Assembly (NCBI GenBank): GCA_050084985.1
Contig: JBITNC010000001.1
Location: 126,108,001-126,172,000, forward strand
From: Nageia nagi
Lineage: Eukaryota; Pinophyta
DNA: 64,000 nt
Direction of reading: 5' to 3'
Both the position numbers and the translations under genes were made by a program. The notes beneath the pieces were generated by a model. The model did no database searches. It was given only the letters and a program-made list of their open reading frames with translations, and was not told where the DNA came from. Position 1 is the first letter of the stretch. Each line of letters starts with the position of its first letter. Of this stretch, positions 1 through 12,771 are shown piece after piece.

Positions 1-496
1 TGTCAAAAAAGTATTATAAGTAAATATGCAAGATAAAATAAGACAATGCAAATATTTTATTTTTCAAATTATCCTATATATTTCACAATGTGTTATTTAG
101 TAAAATAGGAAAAATAATGTATTATAATTTTCTTTTAAATAAAAATAGATAATATCTAGAACCCCATTCATTCTTATGAGATATACTCAAACCATAATGC
201 AATTGTAATACTCATATTAATGCAAGATGAAACTATGAATACCTTATAAATGTAACAAAGAGCAAAATACCACTTACAGGTAAGTAAATATGGAACCAAT
301 CAAACCCCCATAATGTTGGAATTAGGTCACATTATCTAGGCATCCAATATAACACAAACACCACTCCAAAATACCATGTTCCAACTTCTAGTATTATTTT
401 CCTGTACTTATATCTTTTATCTCTTTCCTACACCCTACCCTTCCAAAAAGTAGTGTACTGGAATCTCTCTTGAAGGGAATATGGGCTAACAAATAA
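1..496. other. AT-rich intergenic DNA
   Basis: No reading frame, RNA or repeat that I can name. It is the left flank of the gag-only LTR element. Its last bases before the insertion supply the target-site duplication. Confidence 0.6.
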
Positions 497-501
497 GGTA
501 C
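497..501. repeat. Target-site duplication GGTAC (left copy; right copy 5151-5155)
   Basis: Identical 5-mers flank the element at both ends. This is the TSD length expected for LTR retrotransposon integrases. Confidence 0.9.
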
Positions 502-2032
502 TGTATATTCATACATAATAAATTCTTTATTAAAGCCCCGGTATACTTTACTTGCAATCATGGGTTCATTTTAAGATCCCCAGGAGTTTTTCTGGAGCAA
601 ACAAAACAGGCCGGAGTCCGGAAGTAAAGCATTCCGGAATTAGATGATGACGTCACAGAGGATAAGATAGTCGCATTTTGGTAAAGATCGGAGATGATGA
701 TGTCAGCAAGGGGTGATTAAAAGACCAGAGTCAGTGGATAAAGCATTCCGGAATGAGATGATAAAAGCTCAGTTGTGGAAAGGCCCGGGTTCCAGAGAAA
801 GCAAGTAAAACATTTTTGGAAGGAGAAGATGACATCACGGGTAGAATAATGTTTACATTTTTGAAGGAAACCGGGTTCTGGAGATGATGAGGTCAGCGAT
901 TCCGAGCCTTGACCCAAAACCGGAGCTCGAAAGTGATGAGGTCAGCAAGAGATAATCAAAGAAGCCGGAGCCGGTAGCTTAAGTGTTCCAGAAGTAAAGC
1001 ATTCCGGATAAAATGATGACATCACGACGGAAAGGATAAAGCTCAGTTTTGATAAATAACGGGTTCTGAAGATGATGAGGTCAGCAAGAGATAATCAAAG
1101 AAGCCAGAGCCGATTAAGTAGAGCATTCTGGAAATGTGAAGATGACATCACGAATTCCGGGCCTTAACCCAAAACCAGATCCCGGAAGCGATGAGGGCTG
1201 CAAAAAGTGATCAAATAGCCGAATCCAGTGAGTAAAATATTCTGAAATGTAGAGACGAAGCCAACAAAAGGTCAGATCACAGTTGTCAAGAAGCGTATCA
1301 TCTGCAATCTCCCATTTTTGTAATATTCTGCCAAGTGGCATATGTAGGTAGTATCAGTTAAAAGAAGGCTAGGATCTTGAAGCTGTTTTTGTAACCGTTT
1401 CTATTCTGCACTTCTTGTAACTGTAGTTACTACAGTATAAATATATGAAAATAAAGTGAGAAAAGGGTCAGAAGCCTAGTATTGCTCTTTACATTTATTC
1501 TCGAAGACCTGTAGTTTTTATCAGTAATATGAAACCATCTTGACCTTTCTTATCTAGCACTCGTAATTGTCATTCTTAATTTGGTTACATCGTGGCAGCT
1601 TGGCTTGTTTCCTGAATGATAATTGCGGGTTGCTAGTATAACTGTGTCTGCTACGTGGTAGAGTAAAGCTGGGAAACTATTAGAGAGTGAGAGCTTGTAC
1701 CGTAGCTGCTACACTAGATTCAGGCCAAGGTTTCACACACTGTGAAAGCCTGCGCTAAACTAGTGATCCACCTTTGCTTTCTCTCTTGTTACCCTAAGCC
1801 TTTTTGCTTAAATTCCTCGCACTCTACTCCTTTTATTTCTTTCCTATTACCCTAACCCTTTTGCTTGAGTTCCTCGCACTCTACTCTTTTATTTCCTTTC
1901 CTGTTACTTTTTCTATGCCCAATAGATAAGGAACCGACCGTCTCCAGAGATCAGACTGTCACTATAGTCTGTTCATGATTTACTTTGGTTAAGATTGCTC
2001 ACGGTGCATATATTACACAATCCTAATCAACA
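502..2032 (+). repeat. 5' LTR of the gag-only element
   Basis: A 1531-bp LTR. The first ~800 bp (U3) are built of degenerate repeats. A segment containing GATGAGGTCAGCAAGAGATA occurs at about 935 and again at about 1074 (period 139 bp), with a related copy near 692. AAGCATTCCGGA recurs throughout. TGACGTCA or TGACATCA boxes lie at 648-655, 830-837, 1017-1024 and 1143-1150. A TATA box follows at 1436-1443. The end is pyrimidine-rich, then TCAACA. Confidence 0.9.
1436..1443 (+). promoter_or_regulatory. TATA box of the LTR promoter
   Basis: TATAAATA lies downstream of the repeat-rich U3 and just upstream of GAAAATAAAG, which could serve as the polyadenylation signal in the 3' LTR. It is conserved in the 3' LTR at 4554-4561. 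Confidence 0.6.
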
Positions 2033-2180
2033 GTATCTCTTTTTGGCACGCCCGGTGGGACACGAAGAAACTTATTGGTGACTCTGCTGAAGCACTATCT
2101 ATGGTATGTATTAAAGCAAATTATTTGTAAATATCATATGTGCTTTTGAACCTGTCACTCTTTTTTGCAACCTGGAGTTT

Positions 2181-3442
2181 ATGTGGACTAGATCTAAAAC
2201 CAGAGCAACAAAAGAAGCATCGGATTTTAGAACGTTAGATACTCCTAAGAGAAAGACCCTGATCAAGTCCAAGTCTCTGAATAGTATCAACTCCCTAAAA
2301 TCCTTTACCAAGCCAGAATCATCCAATCTTCATACTAGAAATACCTCTCCCGAAATGGCTAATCCAGCTCAGAATATTTATCCAGAATGGGACAATGGAG
2401 TACCAATAGCCTAGCGGTGTTGCATGACACCCCAGCAAATGTTTTCAAAACCCTTCCGGAGTTTGATGTAACATCAGAGAAAATGGCTTACGAGCATTGC
2501 GTTGATGTAGCTGGCCTAGCTAAGATTCACAATATCCAGCATGAAGATGTCATGGTGAGATTACTGGCTCAATCTTTCAAAGGAAAAGTCCTAGATTGGT
2601 ACAGGGGCCTTCCTAACAGATCTATAACTACTTGGGCTCAACTGGCAGAGCCCTTTATCTTGGAATTTAATGAATTAGGAGATCCCTTTTCCTTGTTAAC
2701 ACAATTCACTTCTATCAAAAGATATGAGCAAGAAAATATCTCAGATTTCAATATTAGATTCCAAAAAACTTGGGTGAGAGTCCCAATGCCAGTCAGGCCT
2801 CAGCAATTTCAAGCCTTAATGTATTACCCGAGAGCCTTTCCTCCGGATCTCTCTCTGCAAATCCAAAATTCTGGAGTAAATACTTTTCCATAGGTCTATA
2901 GACAAGCAATATATGCTGAATCTTATCTTATTGTAGTTGGAAAATTGCCAAGTCGCATACCAATGCCTTATTTTCCAATAACAGCCCAACAGCAAATTTT
3001 GAGACCTCAAGCAATTAGTTTGGCTCCACCACTGGCCAGTATCCCCGCCCCTATCCAACAGTGGCCATCAACCTTGCCAGTCCCTAGAGCCCCCTTGGCC
3101 TTATCAGCCCCTCATCAGCTTAATATGAATCAAGGGGTAGCTTCATCGACGGAGATTTAGGAACTCCAAAATTTGTGTAGAAATATGGCAAACCGGATTA
3201 CCATGCTAAGTAGACGAAGCGATGCAAGAAGATATCCTTATCCTACTGTAGAAAAGGCTCAGAATGTGTTGAATGATGATGTAAGCCAAGCTTCCTCTTC
3301 CGGGTCAGCCTCTGGTTTGTGTTTGGTCTGCAATGACTCTCACAAACAAACCACATGTCCTATTTATCAATATCAAGAATATTTATCAAGAAGTGGGGGC
3401 ATTCCTCCGCCTGGTGTAGCTGATGACATAAGCCGGAGATGA
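2181..3442 (+). pseudogene. gag: Retrotransposon Gag, disrupted
   Basis: Gag polyprotein, which would form the cytoplasmic virus-like particle and bind element RNA. A first frame begins at 2181 and a second takes over from about 2387, so there is a frameshift around 2390-2412. The second frame runs to 3442 with in-frame TAG stops at 2891-2893 and 3158-3160. The part at 2540-2800 is a typical Retrotrans_gag domain: HEDVMVRLLAQSFKG, the DWYRGLP turn, FNELGDPFSLLTQF and YEQENISDFNIRF. A proline-rich linker follows. Near 3328-3366 is a single zinc knuckle CLVCNDSHKQTTC, that is C-x2-C-x3-H-x4-C, one residue shorter than the usual C-x2-C-x4-H-x4-C. No pol follows; the frame ends 180 bp before the 3' LTR. 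The gene is inactive as it stands unless the stops are read through. Confidence 0.85.
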
Positions 3443-3465
3443 TGAAGCCATTTTTATTGCTCTTT

Positions 3466-3485
3466 AAAAAAAAAAAAAAAAAAAA
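3466..3485 (+). repeat. A20 homopolymer run after gag
   Basis: Twenty consecutive A lie 24 bp after the gag stop and well before the 3' LTR. It could be a slippage product or a trace of a past RNA-templated rearrangement. It is not the polypurine tract, which should adjoin position 3619. Confidence 0.7.
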
Positions 3486-3619
3486 TTTCCGAATCCATGT
3501 GGTTCCGGACCCTATGTAGTAGTGAAATGCTTTGGTATTATTTTTTGTTTTTGTTTTTAGGACTGGGTTCTAAATTCCTCTTTGATAAAGGTGAAATTTT
3601 CCCTCAGAGGTCACCATAA

Positions 3620-5150
3620 TGTATATTCATACATAATAAATTCTTTATTAAAGCCCCGGTATACTTTACTTGCAATCATGGGTTCATTTTAAGATCCCCA
3701 GGAGTTTTTCTGGAGCAAACAAAACAGGCCAGAATCTGAAAGTAAAGCATTCCGGAATTAGATGATGATGTCATAGAGGATAAGATAGTCACATTTTGGT
3801 AAAGACCAGAGATGATGATGTCAGCAAGGGGTGATTAAAAGACCAAAGTCAGTGGATAAAGCATTCCGAATGAGATGATAATAGCTCAGTTGTGGAAAGG
3901 CCCGGGTTTCAGAGAAAGCAAGTAAAACATTTTCGGAAGGAGAAGATGACATCACGGGTAGAACAATGTTCACATTTTTGAAGGAAACCAGGTTCTGGAG
4001 ATGATGAGGTCAGCGATTCCGGGCCTTGACCCAAAATCGGAGCCCGGAAGTGATGAGGTCAGCAAGAGATAATCAAAGAAGCCGAAGCCGGTAGCTTAAG
4101 TGTTTCGGAAGTAAAGCATTCCGGATAAAATGATGACATCACGATGGAAAGGATAAAGCTCAATTTTGATAAAGAACAGGTTTTGAAGATGATGAGGTCA
4201 GCAAGAGATAATCAAAGAAGCTAGAGCCGGTTAAGTAGAGCATTCCAGAAATGTGAAGATGACGTCACAGATTCCGGTCCTTAACCCAAAACTGGATCCC
4301 AGAAACGATGAGGGCCGCAAAAAGTGATCAAATAGCCGGAGCCAATGAGTAAAATATTTCAGAATGTAGAGATGAAACTAGCAAAAGGTTAGATCACAGT
4401 TGTCAAGAAGTGTATCATCTGTAATCTACCTATTTTTGTAATATTCTACCAAGTGGCGTATGTAGGTAGTATCAGTTAAAAGAAGGCTAGGATCTTGAAG
4501 CCAGTTTTGTAACCGTTTCTGTTCTGCACTTCTTGCAACTGTAGTTACTACAATATAAATATATGAAAATAAAGTGAGAAAAGGATCGGAAGCCTAGTAT
4601 TGCTCTTTACATTTGTTCTCGAAGACCTGTAGTTTTTATCAGTAATATGAAACCATCTTAACCTTTCTTGTCTAGCACTTGTAATTGTCATTCTTAATTT
4701 GGTTACATCGTGGCAGCTTGGCTTGTTTCCTGAATGATAATTGCGGGTTGCTAGTATAACTATGTCTGCTACATGGTAGAGTAAAGCTGGGAAACTATTA
4801 GAGAGTGAGAGCTTGTACCGTAGCTGCTACACTAGATTCAGGCCAAGGTTTCACACACTGTGAAAGCCCGCGCTGAACTAGTGATCCACCTTTGCTTTCT
4901 CTCTTGTTACCCTAAGCCTTTTTGCTTAAATTCCTCGCACTCTACTCCTTTTATTTCTTTCCTGTTACCCTAACCCTTTTGCTTGAGTTCCTCGCACTCT
5001 ACTCTTTTATTTCCTTTCTTGTTACTTTTTCTATGCCCAATAGATAAGGAACCGGCCTTCTCCGGAGATCAGACTGTCACTATAGTCTGTTCATGATTTA
5101 CTTTGGTTAAGATTGCTCACGGCGCATATATTACACAATCCTAATCAACA
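3620..5150 (+). repeat. 3' LTR of the gag-only element
   Basis: 1531 bp, the same length as the 5' LTR, with the same repeat units and TATA box (4554-4561). Many differences are C/T or G/A changes, for example TGACGTCA at 648 reads TGATGTCA here. The palindromic TGACGTCA is instead present at 4260-4267, where the 5' LTR has TGACATCA. Confidence 0.9.
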
Positions 5151-5155
5151 GGTAC

Positions 5156-8100
5156 CAATCTTCATACTAGAGGTTGATATTTGAAATGTAGTTCATCTAT
5201 AGTAGCTCCTTTGCTTAGAATTTATGAGAAAATGAATATTGCAAAATCTTGACAAATAGAAATATTTATCCTTAATATTATCATTGATTCCACACTTCAA
5301 CTTTATATTATTTTCAAATCCTTGGAGATTATTAATTAGATTCTCCCTCATCATTAAAATTATCTAATTTAGGTTCATTATTTGTTCCCATGAGAATAGC
5401 ATTTCTAATTTCTATGTTCAAGAGATTCAATTTATCTTTTGTGGTAATAAAGCCTTCATATTTTTATGAAATCAGGTAAATTTGAGCTTCCAACCTTGTA
5501 AAGTATTCAATGCTAATATTATAGGAAACATGAGTTCAAACCCTAGCATTCGTGCTACTGTTAGCATTAATACTCTTGTTATCATATGTTTGATCATTAT
5601 TCATTTTATTTTGCACTTTAATGTATGCCTTTATATGAGCATCAATATGAGCATGAACGTTTAAAGAAAGATTGTCTTTCTTAAAGAAAAATATGGCCTA
5701 TTTGAAAAGCAAGTATTCCAACCCTAATTGAGAGATAGATATACTGAGGTAGGCACCAATTTGTTGAATGCTTTTAGTGACCCCTAAGAATAACATAGGT
5801 AGAAACTAAAGTAACATTCATATTTAATGATGCTTAATATATCAAATAATAATAATGAAATAATAGTATATAGTAATAATCTAAAGTATGTAACACATAT
5901 AAAGATATATAAACAACTACTTATTGAATAAAATCTAATGAAAACTTACAGTAGTGAGAAAGAGATTCAAAAATATAAATATCTATCACTTTAAATGGAT
6001 ACTATGTAAATTACAATGTATTAACAATGTAGATCTTAGAATGTGATTATTTTAGACAAATGAGATAAAGTGACTCACATTTGTGTTATTATGTACTCCA
6101 TGACTAGGGATTGGTATTGAAAATCAAGGAAACATGCATGTTTGTATTCCCTCAATTTAATGTTCATTATCAAGACCCAATAATAGTGTAATGATCAAAA
6201 AACATAATCTAGAATGTAATAACAAATAACAAAATGATAATGTTCATGTGATAATTCAATTTTAATCTCAAGAGGTAGTGTTGAAGAACACCTTAAAGTA
6301 GTAGTTGAGTATGAATATTAAGATAAAGATTTAGTAACCTCCTTATGTAGATCAATCCTCCATTTGTAGGAAAGTAATATCCTAATATGCATGCCTATAA
6401 GTTACCAATGATGTTAGGGTACCTTACACAAGAAAATATAAAAGTATATGAGAAGACATTCATAGTGACCCATCATAAGATATAATACATAATCATCTTA
6501 TATAAAGTTGAACCTAATAAACTCAAACCTAAAGGTGGATAAAATTAAGGTTCAATACTTTCCTAATGAGTTTTACAAGATATTTGAAGCTATGATTGGT
6601 CCATATTTACTTAGAGTTAATAGAAAACCTATTCTCTTTAGCTCTATAGGTAAAGTTATCAATAAATGAAGCATTAAGTTTGTGCATAAGTAAGGAGATA
6701 TGAAGTTGATTAGTAGTTGGTATATTTTTAAGCCTCTTAATATAAATTATAATATTATTGATAAAGATCTTTCTCTTAACCTTCAATCCTTATACCCTTG
6801 AATGGTTATCCAAAATAAACTAGTTTTATTCAAAGCAATTTATCTTGCATAATATCATTGTTGTTGGTGAGGGGTTAGATAGGGATAAATAATCATAATA
6901 AAACACCATACACACTAAAATATTTTTAAAAAAATATTATGCTCCTATTGAGTCAAATTTTAGTTATTTTATGCTTTAATCCTTATTATTTGGATCTCAT
7001 TTTGTTTAGTCTATTAAAATACTCCTTTTTAAATATTCAAAAAATGTCTAATCTTGATACAACCCAATCTAAAGTAATTAGCCCATTTCATCATATTTAT
7101 TAAGATTTTTCCTTAGTTCCTTTGTATGTGTTAGCTTATGAAGCTTTTGGTTATTTGCTTGCCCATAAATACCTACCTTGTTTAGTTAGAGGCATTGGTT
7201 TTCCCTCTAATCAAGGTCAAATTTTGAATGCGCATTTTATTTATAAATTGTTCCTCACATTATGCAAGGATGAGTAATCAATCACATAGGTCATGTATTG
7301 ATTAGATATTTTTTATAAGGCCTCTAATTAAAGTATTCAATGGCATAAAAGCCCTTTATATTCATTTTATTTTTCATACATCCACTAGTTAACTATATGG
7401 TTCAAAATGTTGAATGACAATTTGAATATTGGTTTATTAACAAACACATTTTAGCAAAAAATATCAATTTTGTTCCAATGTGCTTTCCATTACATATGTT
7501 TATCATTATTCATGTTGGGTTCTATCACATAATGGATATAACAAAATTGAAAATATTCTTCATAAATTTATTTGATTTGAATCTTTAATTAAGAAATAAT
7601 TTCATAGGGTAGCTTAAGATGTGTTTTATCTACATACACCTGTAGGACAAATATGGCTTTTGGATTGCAAAAGATAAAATTATAACTCTATATTAAATGC
7701 ATAATTCACTTGTAGTGAAAGAAAATGAGAACTAGGAAATTATTATTAGATATCTTCTTTCTATATGTTATACTTTCGATTATTGAGATTGAAGAGGAAA
7801 TGAACTCTTTATCTTTCTATGTAGTCCCTCTTCCTATCAAAAATTATGACCTTTATTATTGTGAAGAAAATATGGTAAGTTTGGGAGAAAATAAAACCTT
7901 TTTTGTTGTGGAAAGTTGATAGTATTTGTTAAGGATTATCCATGAATAATTTAAATTTATTGAGGTACCATATTTTTATACATTATGTGAATCTTGTTTC
8001 TTTTATACATTGGATAAATTCTAAAAATCTTTATATAATGGGCATTTTTTTAGTTATGGACTTTTACTTCCATCATATGTAAAAGAGATTGGATTCCCTA

Positions 8101-9562
8101 CATAGAGTTTATATATATATATAGTTTGAAACCTTCATACAAAATTTTTATATGATATTGTTATTACTTTTGCTACTCTATCCATATAAATTGGGATTTA
8201 GGTAATAAAAATCTTGATGGCCTGAATTGGGTTGGTATTTTCATGCTGCTTTTTATAATATAAATATACAAAAGGTTATTCTTAGGTATCATCATATTTT
8301 CTATGATATATAAGTTAAGTGAAAAATATGATTTTTTTTATTAAAACTAAATGGTCTATTAGATATGATACAAACTGAGCATCTTTATTTGAACCCAAGA
8401 AATCCTTTCTTGCATGAAGAGCCTTCAAATGTTGTCAGAGCCTCCATGTTGGAATATGACTTGTGCAATTATGTGTTGCATATTCCAAATTTCCTTTTTG
8501 ATATGAAATTTAGTCTTATTAGGCTTTTATCTTTCATGAAATCCCCATTTAAGAAGTACTTGTGATTGTAACCTTGGGATCACCCTCAAAGGTTGCAAAC
8601 TTAAATATGTTTGAACCTTTGATTGATTGTATGAGTGCAATCTGAATTATGCAATATTGATCCCATGGTGTGTACAAAAATCTTTCTCCAATATCTAGGG
8701 CCTCACGAGTTAAGTCATGTAACATCTTTTACAAGAATGGAAGTGTAGTTTTAGAGATTATCTATTAATGAAGGTTACATGGTTGATAGATTATTTGTTG
8801 ACCAATACTATCTTTGACTTCATGATTGAATATAAGGACTCAAAATTTCATTTAACTTCTACTACTAATTTGGTAAGGGAATTATCCTAAAAAATTATAC
8901 TAACATGAAGTTTATATGATATTATATTAAATACGGAAGTTTAATAATTTCAATGCAACATCATACGGAAATAAACTATATCATCCATAAATAGATGGGA
9001 TTTATGAAGAACATATAAAATTATTATCTTCTACATGTATACACATTGTTAGAGATTTCCATGATGGAATCTTTTAAGAAAAATGTGGATCTAGATCACA
9101 AAAGGATTTAAATTAATCCTACTAAATAATATTATTTTACCAAATACGTAGAATCCCATACCCATAACTCTAACTTATTTCAATATCCTTCTTCAAATCC
9201 CCATCAAAAATATGTAAATTCTTAAGATGATTCTTTTGTAAACCTTTCCATAACTCTACAAAATTCACTTTTTATGGTCTTATAGAGTATGGGTATTATT
9301 TCTCTAAATTTGGAATAGCTTACTTGAATTCATATTTTAGATCCTTTGAAATCTAAATTAATTGAAATTATAAAATTATATTAATAAGAGTAAAAATATC
9401 AAAATGTAAATTATGACCTTTATGTTTTTCTAAATACATGATTAATAACTACATATAATAGGATATAATATCATATTAAGTAATTTATATATGATGCAAA
9501 TTTTATTATGATTTACTTAATAAAAATATTATTTACATTCCACACATATCTTATCAGGGTCA
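5156..9562. other. AT-rich intergenic DNA
   Basis: About 4.4 kb with no domain I recognise. Short open frames (5482-5664, 7725-7919, 8365-8565) have no family features. A translation around 7120-7260 on the plus strand reads protein-like but breaks quickly and matches nothing I know. A small hairpin, CTTTAAAGAAAG with its complement, lies near 5660-5687. Confidence 0.5.
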
Positions 9563-10131
9563 ATACAAGAAGTTGTGTCTACTTTAAGGCAAGAAAGTGG
9601 AAGTGTTTCTTGATTTTCATGTTTTATCACAATGGATCTTAAAATTTGAAGTGCTTACACACAGAATATTGAAAAAGGTCATTGAGGTGAAAATATAGTG
9701 CTCATAGTCTAGTTTTCAAATAATTAATTTATTCTAATACCCAAATAATAAAAATTAAATTTTGTTGGGGATGAAAAGAAACCACTTTTAAAAATATACT
9801 ATTTTAGGAGCTAAATCAGATTATTATTTTAAAATCCTTTTGGAAAAATATAACTAATAGAATGAAGCTTGTTTTGGATATTTTTTAATATTTTTTTCTT
9901 CAATATTTATTTTATTATTTATTTTTATTTGTTGTGATTATTGTTTCAAAAATTACTCATGTTCAACATGTATAATTTGACCTAAAATTATCAATTTTTT
10001 ATTTTTATTTTTAAATTTTGTAGAGAATTATCTATAGCTTGTCCTCATATATAATAGAAAAAATAAGAATTTAACAATTAGTCTCATCTTCCAGCAAGAG
10101 TTCCTCTTTATGTGGACTCATCTTCTTGCAC
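9563..10131 (-). mobile_element. MITE-like element, ~570 bp, family with GTGCAAGAAGATG termini
   Basis: The right end GTGGACTCATCTTCTTGCAC (10112-10131) is an imperfect inverted copy of the left end around 9563-9588 (ACAAGAAGTTGTGTCTACTT). The whole is the reverse complement of the element at 56042-56653. They share the TCCTCTTTATGTRGACTCATC terminus and the TAGAGAATTATCTA block. There is no coding capacity. Boundaries are uncertain by a few bases. Confidence 0.55.
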
Positions 10132-10596
10132 CCATGTATCAAATCATAAAAAATATTGTTACGTATATGTAGGCATATAAAAATGATTTTTTATTTATTC
10201 TAAAATCATATTATTATTGGAGAATGTAGCCAAGAGTGTTTCCATTAATTATGAAGATGGGTACAAATACAAGGTTTGGATTATTCTAGTATAATAATGA
10301 AATAACCACCATGATATGAAACCCTAAAAATTATTATTGTACATTAGTGATAATACTAATGTATGTTATTATTTATTTATCTAATGTAGATACCTAATGT
10401 GTTATTTCAAAAATCCCTCGATAATACATTAGGTATTCAAACTTTCAATTGTCTAAAGATTCGATGAAGATATCTGCAATATGCTTCTTCATGGAAATCT
10501 AATGGAGTTGAATATTGTGCAGTGAAACATGGTTGTGGATGAAATTCACCTAGAAAAAGTTAAATATTTAAATATGCTTATTTACCAAACATAATG

Positions 10597-10814
10597 CTAC
10601 TTTATTTATGCTTCTATATATTATGGTGTTTATATAGATGTATATGTGATTCGCAAAATCAATAACCTTATTTTACATAATCTGTTACATAAGGATCAAT
10701 AATATCTACTTTATTTATGCTTCTATATATTATGGTGTTTATATAGATGTATATGTGATACGTAAAATCAATAACCTTGTTTTACATAATCTGTTACATA
10801 AGGATCAATAATAT
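10597..10814. repeat. Tandem duplication, 2 x 109 bp
   Basis: The units at 10597-10705 and 10706-10814 are head to tail and differ at only about three positions (for example TTCGCAAAATC versus TACGTAAAATC). This is a recent local duplication in otherwise featureless AT-rich DNA. Confidence 0.9.
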
Positions 10815-11839
10815 ACAATTAGAGAAACACTTAAATAATAATAATTTTCTATTGAGGAGGATTTTGATCATGAAATGGATTTGTATATTTTTTTATGATA
10901 AAATGCATCCAAATTCATCTTGGGCATTGATAATAATATATTTATATATCTATATACACCTATTTAGCATATCTCAAAAGTATAAAATCAATTTCATATC
11001 ATATTCAAATAGTGTTGAAGCATGAATTTCTTCAAAAATCACCTTTTTATGGTAATCATGAATTCTGTAACTCTAGGTTTTTTAAAATTTATTTTTCTAC
11101 TAAATTTTATTTTTGCGTTATATTTTCAATTTTCTTGTAAAAGAAAGTGCCATGATTTGATCAGAATTGTTAATATCTTTGTATTTGATATATTTTGAAT
11201 AGAATACGTTAATAACGTCAAGTAAGATACTTAATAAGGTTTATAAATAACATATTCATAATTTTATATGATACTAAAATTTTAGATTTGATCATAACAT
11301 AATATAAATACAAATGCTAAGTAAGTAAACTCTCTCTTAGATCTAGATAAAAAATAATTTTAAATTACACATTAATTTATATAATGAACTTTTTTTAAGT
11401 TTAGAAGTTTGTATATTTCTACAATACTATTAATTTACTATTATGTAAAATGTCCAAACCCAAAGGTTGAACTAGAAGTTATTATTATTCGAGCATATAC
11501 ATATAGATACTTATATTTTCTTGTGTATTAAATTTACGAACTATTTTTGTTATGTTAATATATTATTTTAAAACTACTGGTTGACTTCAAAATGATGCCT
11601 AGATTGACTTTTCACCACATCAACTTTTTTTAAGATCAATTTGTATATAAGATAAAAGGCCTGTAACTTCGATACAAACATATCATGTTAGAAATTATAA
11701 CATGCGAGCACATACATAACAATGTAAATTAATACCTCCCTCCCGTCAATGTACATAATAATAAATTCTATCGTGTTGGTTTTAATTTTCTGCAGAACCC
11801 TATAAGAAGGAGACGTAACACCAACCTTACAACTTTAAT
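10815..11839. other. AT-rich intergenic DNA
   Basis: I see no gene, RNA or repeat boundary. The open frame 10777-11025 lies partly in the 109-bp duplication and has no protein-like features. Confidence 0.5.
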
Positions 11840-11846
11840 CGTGTAC

Positions 11847-12060
11847 CGATGAATAATCGATGGCCTGAATAAAAGAATGAATAAAACCTGACACGTCCAT
11901 AATATTTTATGGCTAGGAGGATTCGCCTGCAGTGTTTTCCACGAAAGTAAAGCATTATGGCACATGAATTCATCTCTACCGTTGTTTGCTGACGAATTGT
12001 AGCTACGCGGGTCCGCGATCTTTTGGAAGTATTCCCGGTTAATTCGGCTATTTAGAATTT
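11847..12060. repeat. Diverged duplication, copy 1
   Basis: Shares collinear anchors with 12772-13040: AATAATCGATGG, CACATGAATT, TGTAGCTACGCGG and CCCGGTYAATTCGGCTATTTAGA. The offset grows steadily from about 925 to about 980 bp. It is more GC-rich than its surroundings. A weaker third piece (ATTCCCGATTAATTCG) lies near 12110. The original content is unknown. Confidence 0.5.
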
Positions 12061-12771
12061 TAGAGTATACGTCGGAAAAGTATTACTAAGTATTGACTGT
12101 ACGAGACTATTCCCGATTAATTCGTTGATCATTTAAATTTGGAGGAGACTAGCATAATTTCGTAAGTAGTAGGAAGCAAAGGTTATTCAGCAAACGAATC
12201 ACCCATCACATATGTTCTGACGTTTTTGATGGGAAAAGTTTTGTGGCCAGAATAAAAAAAATAAAAAAATTGATAAAAAAAAAATATTAATTGTAGATTT
12301 TTTAAAAATGTTTTGTAGGAGTTTGAATTTGAGTTGTTGGATTTGAAATTCAACATTTTTAGTATTATATTATATTATTGATTATGAATTTGAGTGGTAA
12401 TCATTCTATGTCGGTTTTGATAATGGTAATGTGATTCTTATTTATGTATTTTTTAAAAATATAAAAAAAATCTTATTGCAAATCTCTATTGCAATACTAG
12501 TTTTCTTAACCATAATACCCTAAAATACATGAATCCACCACACCGATGATTACCTTCTCTGTAGTAGGAACGACATTGCACTGATCGTTAGTATTTTGTT
12601 TATATGGGGCCTAAATAACTAGTACCAAACTCTTATTTCTGAAGTTTGTTAATCATTTCAAAACACACGCTCGGTCAACTATATAAAATCTATTATGTTG
12701 TATTCTGAAGCGTATTAATTATTATTATAATTATTATTACTATTATTATCAATTTGCTACCCTCGGTCAAC

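Larger units (their letters stand above)
502..5150 (+). mobile_element. Gag-only LTR retrotransposon (TR-GAG type), complete with TSD
   Basis: Two direct repeats of 1531 bp (502-2032 and 3620-5150) begin TGTATATT and end TCAACA. They enclose 1587 bp of internal DNA. The 5-bp target-site duplication GGTAC lies at 497-501 and 5151-5155, so both outer ends are certain. The internal part holds only a gag reading frame with several disruptions. I find no protease, reverse transcriptase, RNase H or integrase motif in it on either strand. This is the architecture called TR-GAG: non-autonomous elements that supply only Gag and depend on a partner for polymerase functions. Directly after the 5' LTR is GGCACGCCCGGTGGGAC, a leader type seen in some plant Ty3/gypsy elements. 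I could not assign the priming tRNA. The LTRs differ at a few percent of sites by eye, so the insertion is moderately young. Confidence 0.9.

Noticed and set aside
717-1341. Minus-strand open frames in the 5' LTR
   Set aside because: They fall inside the LTR U3 repeats and are explained by repeat sequence, not by a gene.
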